The notes under the pieces are model-generated. The model saw nothing but the letters and a program-made list of their open reading frames with translations. It searched no databases and was not told the DNA's origin. A stretch of DNA of 64,000 bases. Source: SKPT01 sp040905445. GTDB taxonomy: Bacteria; Planctomycetota; Phycisphaerae; Phycisphaerales; Phycisphaeraceae. Location of the stretch: contig JBBDRN010000027.1 of NCBI GenBank assembly GCA_040905445.1, positions 1 to 64,000 of the forward strand, read 5' to 3'. A program made the position numbers and the translations under genes. Shown here in pieces: positions 54,101 to 62,458 of this stretch (positions are counted from its first letter, which is position 1; each line of letters starts with the position of its first letter).

Positions 54101-57100
54101 GCGGTGCGTCGCACGCTGCGCGATCACGGCGAACAGCAGAACGTCGAGCAGCGACTCGAGCGCCTGGGGGTCGACCCGCAGGATGCGCAGGCCGGACGCT
54201 ACGTCCAACTCCTGGAGCTGATCGACGCCTCGCTGCTTCTGGCCGAGCCCGACACCTTCATGACCTACGCCCAGGACGCGCAGGCCCGGCAGAACCTGCT
54301 TGGCGCGCTGGTCGAGCAGTTGGCGGATCACGAGGCGGCGCGGCAGGCGTTACACGACTGGCTGGCGTCGCGCCCGGAGCCGGCGACCTTCGGCTCCCGC
54401 CTGCTGCTGGCGCTGACCGCCGAGGAGGATCGCTGGGTCGAGACGGTGACCCACCTGGCCGAGCAGGAGCAGGCGGTGGCGGGCCTGGCGGTGCCGGACC
54501 GGGTGGCGCTGGCGGCGTTGATCGAGCACGCGTCGCTGGATCTGGACGAGCTGGAGCCGGCCGTCCGCACCGCCGCCGAGCGCATGCGCGAGCTTCGCAG
54601 CGCGGAGCGGCTCGGCGCGGTCGAGGCGTTGCTCGCGGCAAGGCGACTGGAGGAGCTGCGCGTCGATGCCTACAACCTGGGCGAGTACGTCAAGCCCATC
54701 GTGCAGCCGCTGCTGACCGAGGATCCGGAGCGGGCCAGGCAGGTGCTGAACAAGGCGCTGGATCTCGTGCACGACGCCCGCCAGCGCGGCGTCAGCCATG
54801 TGAGCTACGGCGATGGCGGCAGCGTGGGTGGGCGCCTGCTCGCGGACGTCCTGGATGACACCGACGACCTCGCCGGCCTGATGCTCGGCCTGGAGCTGGT
54901 GCGCGATCGCGTCGATGCGGCGGTCGAGTTGCAGGGCGGGCTGGTCAGCGACATTGAGCAGGCGGTGCGCGAGGCGACCTTCCGCGTGCCGGCTTCCGGT
55001 GCCGAGGCCGTGGCAGAGAGCTGTCGCCGGTTGGCCGAGGCAACCCATGCCGGCAACGTCTCCGGGCTCGTGTCGGCGCTTGCTGCGATGCTCGACGAGC
55101 AGTTTCGCCATAGCGCCAAGGAAATGGAAGCTGCTTTGGCGGTGGCGGCGTGGTCGGCTGAGGAGCCGGTCGAGGACCCCGCCGAGCAGGCGCTGCGGCA
55201 GGAGGTGTCGATGCTCGCCGTCCTGCACCTGCACAACCACGGCGAGCACGAGCTCGACCCGGCGGCCATGCAGCGGGCCGAGACCTATTACGAGCAGGTG
55301 CTTGCCGACACCTCGCTCTCCGTGACATACCGGCTTTACGTCGCGGGATTCCTGGTCAACCACAGCGATTCGGCGGCCCTGGAGCTCGCGGCCGCACGCG
55401 TGGCGGCCGAGGCGCTGGCGGACGCCGACGTGCCGGTCCGGCGAGAGCAGCTCGCATCGATCGTGCGCGACGGCTTCCGCGGCTCCGACGCCCGTGGCAG
55501 CGAGGCTTGGCGCGAGGTCGCCGGTTCGCTGGTCGACGCGCACCTGCGCCGGCTCACCGCCCAGCAGCGTATGGGCCGGCATTTCGCCGATGAACCGATG
55601 GAGCTGACCGACGTCGTTGGCGAGGCGCCGCCGATGCCGATGGCGATGGTGATGCTGGAACTGGCGTTGGCCGTCGATGACGCCGGTGCGACGAACCGGC
55701 TGCTGCGGCTCGGGAGCGAGGCGCTGGCCGGCGAGGCCGGCACCTGGCTTCTGCTGACGCGTCACGGCCGGGCCGAACGCGCCGCCACGCTCCTGCGGCG
55801 GGGCCTCGACCAGTCGCTGCTGCGCTACCCGCAGGGGGTCCACCATGATGAGAAGGTCGCGGTCGCGGTGCCCGAGCTCCTCGCGGCGCTGGGCGATCCG
55901 GGGCTCGGCTACCTGGCCGAGGTGATCCTCGCCTCGGCGCCCGACGCGGGGCCGGACCAGTCGGCGCGCCACGCACGGCTGACGGCGCTGGCGGACCGCG
56001 TGAGCGAGGTGGCGGACGATACGGCTAATCGCCGCGCGGCCCTGCTGGCCTTCGGCGCCAGTGACGTGGCGCTGAAGCGTGTGGCCGATGCGCTGGCGCA
56101 GGAAGTCGAGTCATGGCCGATGCGGGTGCTGCTGGTGGACGAGGCCGCCATGTCGTACCGGATGGGGAACCAGCCGGCGCTCGATCCGCGGCCGGCGCTG
56201 ATGCTGCTGCACATGCGGGCGCAGTTGCTGCACGCGGAGCCGGAGCCGTTCATGCAGGCGTTGCAGACCATCCGTTCCGATGCCAACCAATGGCGGCATC
56301 GGGATCTGGTACAGGCGCTGTGGCAGACATACGACCAGGCGGTGCTGGGGCACCTGGACGAGCTCACGCTGGAGCAGATCCCCGGGCTGCTGCCCGCGAT
56401 GCGGGCGATCATGCAGGAGCAGGTGACGTGGCGCGGGCATGCCCGGCCGGGCTACGCTTTTCACAACGTCAGCCGCACCTTGCATGTGATCACGGATCAG
56501 GTGGACGCGTTCGAGAACTGGCTTCCCGAGGCGTCGGCCGACGTGCAACGGGCAGCGGACCATCGCTGGGCCACGACCCACCCGTCGGTGGGCGGCATGT
56601 GGGAAGTGGCCGCCAGCGTGCTGACGAAGCCGCAGATGCAGCCCGTGCAGCGGCGCGTTGATCGTGTCCAGGCCCTGCTGCGCGACGAGCACGCCAGTGG
56701 GTATGTCGAGTCCTCGGGGAACCCCGCGTCGCACTCCGGTCCCGTGGCCGCAAGCCGGAAAGTGGGCCTGTTCACCGATGAGGAACTGATCGAGCACGGC
56801 GCGGCGCTGGTCGAGCTGGCGCCGCGAGCCGGGCTCTCCTGGGTGGAACTGGCCGAGCTGGTCCAAGGAGCGGGCCTTGACGAGCAGGCCAGGGGTTATT
56901 GGCAGCGCGCCGGCGAGGCGGCGCTGACCGACGCCGCCCGTGAGCGCAACAACCACCCGGCACGCGTGATGCAGATCGCAGGCGCCATGGCCGACGCTGG
57001 GCACCTGGACGTGGTACGCGACATGCTCGAGGGCGAGACCCTCTCACACCGTTCCTGGGAAGGCCGGCGTCAGGAGCTGCTGGCCCGGGCGCAGGCGGAG

Positions 57101-57154
57101 TTGAGCGTGGAGGAGGAAGCAGCCGAGGAGCGGGCCATGGAGTCCCAGCCGTGA
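48182..57154 (+). CDS. giant TPR-repeat envelope protein
   Basis: A 2990-residue protein, by far the largest here. Residues 1-26 form a signal peptide or anchor (VCGVASSLIAVVLFGAAAAAAEL). Most of the first 900 residues are tetratricopeptide repeats (A at position 8, G at 9 and A at 20 patterns, such as LLLVLLHTQQDEPVPAMRLLDRALE and LWYQKGRLEMQTLDFQSALQALA). The rest is also helical repeat, less regular, with a low-complexity region near residue 1440 (RRQGQQGQGVLGGFG). TPR solenoids bind partner proteins, so it is likely a periplasmic scaffold. It ends with GTGA, overlapping the next gene by 4 bp, so it is coupled to the MoxR/DUF58/BatA genes. GGGGA 7 bp before ATG 48182 supports the start; the longer frame from 48089 adds a non-signal extension. 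No catalytic domain was recognised. Confidence 0.85.
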   Translation: MSRAVCGVASSLIAVVLFGAAAAAAELPEQVAGYHRVLRQQPEPGYLFDRFYATWFDHGTGEQLETFLTQQVEREGQVGDYLLLVLLHTQQDEPVPAMRLLDRALESWPEDARLWYQKGRLEMQTLDFQSALQALAAANDAQPEPELALEVAKLQGTLYARTGQTEQAQAVWARLLEQQADDEHLYEDLIELQMQEGLFDEALATAKALIERTRDPYDQVVRRMRLGDIHERAGRRDAALTAYAESLEHVGSDSWLERQIAAQIEQLYRREHDLTGLRERYQALLQEHGRRIALRRRYADLLLELGETEAGLAAWQGILELTPGQSDYQKAYMRVLRDAGRHDEASRQLEALIEAQPDDAELLVELAQLQHEADRAAEAAATVQRYIEASDGSLFDHLRAARLLERFGRLDDAEAVYRQAVAAHGDTGDAQRAHAEFLYRADRRDEALRLWRSLAAEADLAGLLNVSRAMGSRGEDEAAYDALHARFDQFADDPGYLGELGRLAVRLERYEPAVPWALRRVEQASSDSELDAALAQAVQIVEEAQQVPPTLAQLEDVSSPSVGVTLLAAMLRERAGESERADALLAEAAEQAPLPALRIKAQIQRGRRDWAAAAATLEQLADEPGGRQPRHLRELVQLYGRLDQTDNALRWTQTWKEVSPQSPAPWLAEAKLLIGTGQVEQGLATMRVAVRRFEGEPDVRAELARLYREQGRFPDAQRHYQRLYEQTEEVTRKLVWVAAMAEVASRHGAERELVERFEQRRDRDRRNIVPLLALAEIHRVTHDYERRRAALMQASRLEPDNGELLLSIARIERQQGDLERAVQTLRRAAEHAPSDRVLTMLARLHLELGEEQRAYNLLYEIAGGRQIDADGVAAVADAILANHDWERAAELLEQHRHRFENDYRLAYLHAVTLEEAMREDEAVERFLDVLRIDQERPSASGASNPLAAYMGDADRLLPPDTIRLTNLQYAAYRAYQYRQVGGVSFGLSRSGVQATVTLPGSLQEAHDQAIVHLANLAATLDEADRGRIGQAMTAAGVPLADVMLDLLTTGAHFGAGLPPTVLERADEEPALAAYWLMHAMQGQRGGHDLELAERAYEMFREDRPQLAMIAALLTADEASAETLEQRVTELIERIEQPTQVFVFALAQATGGHPMMQAQGPALEPELRRRLFEQMLTWADELPRQAVGSGMREYLFAMLASAAIQQEELGAYVRLLEREVEAWADERSPSGTSIFSSMSHSQQLLEPVSFPPPTLPALPPHVLALFGEQGNTFIIQLSPEPEALAEHLDAVEQPLLRVLLAHQAERPEIAEATLAELVEAEAPSLSAHLLAATYAAAEQDDPERAAELLERARHLPMTAQLRQRIDASLVGWALAAGGPETLLEAGRQAALRLRQGQLGPDQHEELALALEHLGLSEQAEELHARRQGQQGQGVLGGFGTTFQGRVSGMRGAPSADQRLIERIEAGEAEEALSAVTRQLRQRAQAALTPSMGQGGLMHEADPLIAAIELHDLADAVLAEARPDDDASPGLWMQYGWISEQLGHVEEAQSVYEQVVERRPNETMLHWRLASLHANEDEPERGAAYLANIPARAWPMIVNDLMQTVLNSHHDALDRRLNYYEMIASWLETREDQQPSVDLRWLPGLVDNLVRRAMQGQESLPGIYEPEQVPGVLEALAERRLAVYERLIALMLVEPLLAEEGFKHKLALARHRDEAMEPFVELAQRVLFESAEAPRQPGMGRMVSYHSSSAQGPRYRTPEGFLVRHAWRSGDRTLIDERILPGLREAGDRPRAERVERFAALYFADEPAFLEAAEAHVAADARATMMMGFDDGVAMTAVVEAWQARQLDVDIVPLAVEQIEAQARNMGWWNAPPYMDALLNAVEQRDGVAGVRRVYEALATALIGPRDQRAELAERHFNPRQGSPSAVGQRIQGFVQSVAGFGYSDEESVARTVAAMEQMAYLQLGETHFGQGLDWAVRRTLRDHGEQQNVEQRLERLGVDPQDAQAGRYVQLLELIDASLLLAEPDTFMTYAQDAQARQNLLGALVEQLADHEAARQALHDWLASRPEPATFGSRLLLALTAEEDRWVETVTHLAEQEQAVAGLAVPDRVALAALIEHASLDLDELEPAVRTAAERMRELRSAERLGAVEALLAARRLEELRVDAYNLGEYVKPIVQPLLTEDPERARQVLNKALDLVHDARQRGVSHVSYGDGGSVGGRLLADVLDDTDDLAGLMLGLELVRDRVDAAVELQGGLVSDIEQAVREATFRVPASGAEAVAESCRRLAEATHAGNVSGLVSALAAMLDEQFRHSAKEMEAALAVAAWSAEEPVEDPAEQALRQEVSMLAVLHLHNHGEHELDPAAMQRAETYYEQVLADTSLSVTYRLYVAGFLVNHSDSAALELAAARVAAEALADADVPVRREQLASIVRDGFRGSDARGSEAWREVAGSLVDAHLRRLTAQQRMGRHFADEPMELTDVVGEAPPMPMAMVMLELALAVDDAGATNRLLRLGSEALAGEAGTWLLLTRHGRAERAATLLRRGLDQSLLRYPQGVHHDEKVAVAVPELLAALGDPGLGYLAEVILASAPDAGPDQSARHARLTALADRVSEVADDTANRRAALLAFGASDVALKRVADALAQEVESWPMRVLLVDEAAMSYRMGNQPALDPRPALMLLHMRAQLLHAEPEPFMQALQTIRSDANQWRHRDLVQALWQTYDQAVLGHLDELTLEQIPGLLPAMRAIMQEQVTWRGHARPGYAFHNVSRTLHVITDQVDAFENWLPEASADVQRAADHRWATTHPSVGGMWEVAASVLTKPQMQPVQRRVDRVQALLRDEHASGYVESSGNPASHSGPVAASRKVGLFTDEELIEHGAALVELAPRAGLSWVELAELVQGAGLDEQARGYWQRAGEAALTDAARERNNHPARVMQIAGAMADAGHLDVVRDMLEGETLSHRSWEGRRQELLARAQAELSVEEEAAEERAMESQP

Positions 57155-58805
57155 CGCAGCAGGCCCGCGAAACCAGCGTCGAGCACTTCGTGCGCACCGC
57201 GCGGCGGCGGCTGAACGGACACCTGGCCTGGCGCTGCGTGCGCGGATCGCTGCTGGGAGGCGCTGCGGTGATGCTGGTGATCGCGCTGAGCTACGTCGCC
57301 CGCGGCCACAGCGTTCCGGGCCTCTGGTACCCAGCCGTGCTGGCCGCGTCGCTGGCGGTGGCGGCGGGAACATGGGTGTCACGACGGCTGGGCGGCGAGC
57401 AGGCCGAGCTCGTCATCGACCGGTGCTTTGATCTGCGCGATGCCGTCAGCTCGCTGCGCGGGCTGGAGCGTGCTGGCCGGCGGGGGCCGTTGCATGACCT
57501 GCACGCGGCGCAGGTGCGCCAGCAGGTCTCGCGGCTTCACGTCCACGACCTGCCCACCCCGCCGGGCCACCGTTTGACAGCCGCGGCGATCGGGCTCGCA
57601 CTGCTGGCGGGCGGCCTGGGGCTGATCGGGCCCGGCGCCGCGGTGCGGCAGCAGCAAGCCGAGGCCGACCGCACACGTCAGCACACGCAGCAGATCAACG
57701 AGGAACTGGACAGGTACGTCCGCGAGATGCTGGCCGGGGCGCCTAAGAATGAGACGGACCTGATCGACGCGGCCGAGCTTCGCCAATGGGTCGAGCAGCT
57801 CGAGGCGCAGCCGCAGCTTCACGAGGCACTGCGTCAGTACGCGCGGTTTCAGCAGCGCGTCAGCCGTATGTCGGTCGCGCTGGACCGCCAGCGCGACGAA
57901 GCGCTGCTGGACGAGGCGGCTCACCGGTTGCAGGACGTGCCCGAGGCCCGCCACCTCGCCGAGCAGCTCGAACAAAAGCGCTACCGCGACGCGGCCGAGC
58001 GGCTGCGCGGCGAGCAGCCCACGCCGGAGCAGGAGCTCGAGGAGCAGCGCGATCGCCTCGATCGCCTGCGCCAGGCCAGCCGGCGCATGGCCGAAGCGGC
58101 GCGATCCATGCGCGGGCGCCGCGCTGGCTCGGGCGGTTCCGACAGCACCAGTGGCGGCAGCGGCGCGGGCGGCACTGGGGACGGGGCGGGCGACCGGGGG
58201 GCCGGCGAAACCGTCGACGACGAACTGGCGGGACTGCTCGAAGAGCTGGACGAGGCGGTTGACGCCTACGACGAGGCGCTGGCTGAGTATGAGCTGATTG
58301 AGAGCCAGGCTGGCGACGCCCTGGCGCGGCTCGAGGAGGTCGGCGACGACGCGGGCCGCCGCCTGCAACGGTTGAGCGAACATCTGGACGAGTTGGACGC
58401 GGCGCGACTGGCGCGCCGTCGCCTTCAGGCCCTGCGCCGGCGCCTGGCCGAGGCGCAGAGCGAGCTGGCGCGGGGCAGCGCGTCTGCGCGTCTGGCGGAC
58501 GCCGGAGGACTCGAGGCCGGCCGCGACGCCAACCCCGACTCGATGGACCGGGAGCACGATACCCTCGACGAAGGTCAACTGACGAAACTGACGGGGCAGC
58601 GCAGCGATGGGCCGGCGCTGCGGAGCGTGGAGTCGGCGGACAGCGGCACGGGAGTCGCCCGGCGGGATTTTGACGAGCAGGCGCAAGCGTTCGAGCGGCA
58701 GGTCGAGTCCTTCGTGCAGCGCGAGGATGTGCCCGAGCCACTGCGCGACGGCGTCCGGTCTTATTTCCAATCCATCCACGAGGCCTTCGAAAAGCAGGTG
58801 AGCCG

Positions 58806-58809
<4 letters not shown>
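57151..58809 (+). CDS. membrane-anchored coiled-coil protein (DUF4175-like)
   Basis: A 552-residue protein. Two hydrophobic segments near the N-terminus (SLLGGAAVMLVIALSYVA and YPAVLAASLAVAAGTWV) and a third near 140-160 (LTAAAIGLALLAGGLGLIG) anchor it. From about residue 165 to the end it is mostly charged heptad sequence (QQQAEADRTRQHTQQINEE), broken by a Gly/Ser-rich linker near 325-350. It resembles the coiled-coil DUF4175-type proteins that accompany MoxR-Bat loci in planctomycetes, by layout rather than measured similarity. GTG 57151 overlaps the TPR gene stop, and its own ATGA overlaps the start of moxR, so it is translationally coupled on both sides. It may link the TPR scaffold to the MoxR ATPase. 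Confidence 0.7.
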
Positions 58810-59798
<989 letters not shown>

Positions 59799-59823
59799 GC
59801 GAGGATACGAAGCTGAGTCATTC

Positions 59824-60693
59824 ATGGGTATGCTGACCGATCCAGCGTTCATCAGCCGGCTTGAGTCGCTGTATCTCGTGGCGCGCAAGGTGCTGGGCGG
59901 GCAGCTTCAGGCCGACCGGCGCACCGTGCGCAAAGGCAGCGGCATCACCTTCGCCGACTACGCCGAGTACGCCCCGGGCGATGATCACCGCAGCATCGAC
60001 TGGCGGGTGTACGGTCGGCTGGAGCAACTGCTGATCAAGATGTTCGAGGTCGAACAGGACATGACGCTCTACGTCCTGCTGGACGCCAGTCCGTCAATGG
60101 CGGCCAAGTTCGACACGGCCCGGCAGCTCGCCGCGGCGCTGGGCTACATCGCGCTGAACAACATGGACCGGCTGATCGTCCACACCATGGCCGACGACCT
60201 GCGTCTGCTCGTCGAACCCAGCTATGGCCGCGCAGCGGTCCTGCCCTTTCTCGAAGCACTGGAGACCGCCGGAACGTTCGGCCATGACACGCGCTTCGAC
60301 ACCTGCGCCCGCAACTTCGCCCTGCGCCATCGCCGGCGGGGCATGGTGCTCGTCATCTCCGACTTCTTCTTCCCTTCAGGCTTCGAGCAAGGCCTGCAAC
60401 GCTTGAGCTATCACGGCCACGATCTGTTTTGCCTGCAGATCCAGAGCCTCGAGGAGCAACGCTGCGACCTGAAGGGCGACGTCGAGCTCGAATGCGTCGA
60501 AACAGGAGCGACGCAGCAGGTGACCGTCACCGCACGCGAGGCGGCGGCCTATGAGCAGGCGGTGCACGATTGGAACGCGTCGCTGCGCACCGCCTGCGCC
60601 CGGCGCGGCATCGGCCTGGTTCACACGACCAGCGACGTGCCCTTCGACCACGTCGTCCAGTCAATCCTACGCCGGGGAGGGCTGCTCACGTGA
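59824..60693 (+). CDS. DUF58 domain protein
   Basis: A 289-residue protein. Residues 40-90 hold the DUF58 motif: FADYAEYAPGDDHRSIDWRVYGR followed by a vWA-like strand VLLDASPSMA, with Asp88, Ser90 and Ser92 in a MIDAS-type pattern. The remainder is an alpha/beta vWA-like fold. DUF58 proteins commonly follow moxR and are thought to be remodelled by it; they are cytoplasmic or membrane-associated. The gene lies 25 bp after moxR and overlaps the next gene by 4 bp (GTGA). ATG 59824 and 59830 are both in frame; 59824 is taken. No strong Shine-Dalgarno. Confidence 0.92.
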   Translation: MGMLTDPAFISRLESLYLVARKVLGGQLQADRRTVRKGSGITFADYAEYAPGDDHRSIDWRVYGRLEQLLIKMFEVEQDMTLYVLLDASPSMAAKFDTARQLAAALGYIALNNMDRLIVHTMADDLRLLVEPSYGRAAVLPFLEALETAGTFGHDTRFDTCARNFALRHRRRGMVLVISDFFFPSGFEQGLQRLSYHGHDLFCLQIQSLEEQRCDLKGDVELECVETGATQQVTVTAREAAAYEQAVHDWNASLRTACARRGIGLVHTTSDVPFDHVVQSILRRGGLLT

Positions 60694-62456
60694 CGTTGCT
60701 CAGCCCCGCGTTCCTCTGGGCCCTGGCGGCGCTGCTGCCGCTGGCGGCGGTCTACCTGCTGAAGGTGCGCCCGCGGCGCACGCCGGCGACCGCAATGTTT
60801 CTCTGGCAGCGGGTTCAGCAGCAGCGCAAGGCCACCAGCCTTTTCCGCCGCCTACGCGACGCCGCCAGCCTGGTGCTGGTGGCCCTGGCGATGATCGCGC
60901 TGGCGCTGGCCATGGCCCGGCCTCAGTTCGGCGACGACGACCGCCGCGACCTGCTCATTCTCATTGACCGCAGCGCCAGCATGGTCGCACGCGACGGCGG
61001 CGCCACGCGACTGGCCCGCGCCCGCGACGAGGCGCAGCGCATCGTCCGCGCGCTCGACGGTCAGCAGCGCGCCGCCGTGGCGTCCGTGGCCGGGTCGATC
61101 CGCTACCACGCGCCCATGACCACCGACCGTCGCGCGCTGTCCCGCGCCATCGACGCCGTCCTGCCCGGCGCCATGCCCATGCGCGCCGATGCGCTGGCCG
61201 AGCTCGCCGAACGCAGCGATTGGGCCGACGACATTCGCGTCGTGCTGCTCAGCGACGGGCTGCTCGGCGGCGGCGAACTGCCCGACGGCGTGGAGCTGCT
61301 GACGGTCGGTGGCCCGGCCGATAACGCCGGCATCGTCGCCTGCGACATGCAGCGAATCGCCGGCTCCACGGATCAGCTTGCCCTCTATGTGCAACTGGCC
61401 TCGAGCTTTGATGAACCGGTGAACGTCGACCTGCTCATCGAGCATGACGGCGCCGTGCAGCGTGTCGTGCCCATGACCGTTCAGCCGGGGCTCAACGACG
61501 GGCAGATGGTGGAGCTGACCGGCCCGGCGGGGCCGTGGCGCGTCCGCCTGGACATCGACGACGCGCTGCCGCTCGACGATGCGGCGTACCTGGTCGTGGC
61601 GCGGCCGCAGCCGATCCGGGTGACGGTGGCGGCCGAGGACCGCTACTTCTTTGACCACAGTGTGCAGGCCTTCGCCGACGTGGACCGCTCACTCCAGCTC
61701 GTCACCGAGGACGCGGACGTGGTCCTCGCCCAGCGGGCGGAGCCGGCCACCAACGCCCCGCTTCAGGTCATTTTCGCCCCACAGGGCCGAAGCCTGCTCT
61801 GGGGCGAGCCGGGTGAGCCGCTGGACGTCGTCCTGCCGCGGCCCCGCGTCGACGATCATGCGGCTCTGCGCTATCTGAATGTCGCGAGCATGAGATTCCG
61901 CGGCGCGCGCCGGCTGCACCCGCCCGACGATGCCGTCGTGCTCGTGGAGACGCACACCGGCATGCCGCTGATTTATCAGGTGCGCACAACCGACCGCACG
62001 AGCGTGGTGATCAACCTCGACCCGGCCGAGTCGGAGCTGTTCCTCTCCGTCCACTTCCCGGTGCTCGTGCACAACATCGTCAGCCACCTGGCCCGCCGGA
62101 CCGAGCACCTGGCCAGCACCTACCGCCCAGGCGAGCACGCGCCGATCCCCGGCGGCGGGGCCGACATCACGACCCGTATCGCCCGGCCCGGTGCCGATGA
62201 GCCGCGTGCCCTTACCGGCGAGCGCCTTGGCCCGTTGCGCGAGCTCGGCATTTACCAGATGGACAACGATGCCGGCGTCTGGCTTGTCGGCACCAGCCTG
62301 GCCTCGCCCCATGAGACGCTCTTGGAGGCGGCGCTCGCCCAGGCCGCGCCACCCGCGATCAGCCGCGGCTGGCCGCCCAGCTCGCTGCTCTTGCTGCTGG
62401 CGATCGTCGTGCTCGTGGCGGAAAGCTTGTTGTACCACCGACGCAAGGTTGGCTGA
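60690..62456 (+). CDS. BatA-like membrane protein with vWA domain
   Basis: A 588-residue protein. Residues 1-75 match the BatA N-terminal domain: SPAFLWALAALLPLAAVYLLK, then a basic loop and a second helix (AASLVLVALAMIALALAMA). A vWA domain follows with the MIDAS motif IDRSASM (Asp93, Ser95, Ser97). The C-terminal half is beta-rich and ends with a transmembrane helix (SSLLLLLAIVVLVAESLLYH). Such proteins bind metal ions and partners in the periplasm and belong to Bat aerotolerance-type operons. GTG 60690 lies 9 bp after GGGGAGG (60674-60680) and overlaps the DUF58 stop. It is followed after 2 bp by the double-vWA gene. Confidence 0.88.
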   Translation: MTLLSPAFLWALAALLPLAAVYLLKVRPRRTPATAMFLWQRVQQQRKATSLFRRLRDAASLVLVALAMIALALAMARPQFGDDDRRDLLILIDRSASMVARDGGATRLARARDEAQRIVRALDGQQRAAVASVAGSIRYHAPMTTDRRALSRAIDAVLPGAMPMRADALAELAERSDWADDIRVVLLSDGLLGGGELPDGVELLTVGGPADNAGIVACDMQRIAGSTDQLALYVQLASSFDEPVNVDLLIEHDGAVQRVVPMTVQPGLNDGQMVELTGPAGPWRVRLDIDDALPLDDAAYLVVARPQPIRVTVAAEDRYFFDHSVQAFADVDRSLQLVTEDADVVLAQRAEPATNAPLQVIFAPQGRSLLWGEPGEPLDVVLPRPRVDDHAALRYLNVASMRFRGARRLHPPDDAVVLVETHTGMPLIYQVRTTDRTSVVINLDPAESELFLSVHFPVLVHNIVSHLARRTEHLASTYRPGEHAPIPGGGADITTRIARPGADEPRALTGERLGPLRELGIYQMDNDAGVWLVGTSLASPHETLLEAALAQAAPPAISRGWPPSSLLLLLAIVVLVAESLLYHRRKVG

Positions 62457-62458
62457 CC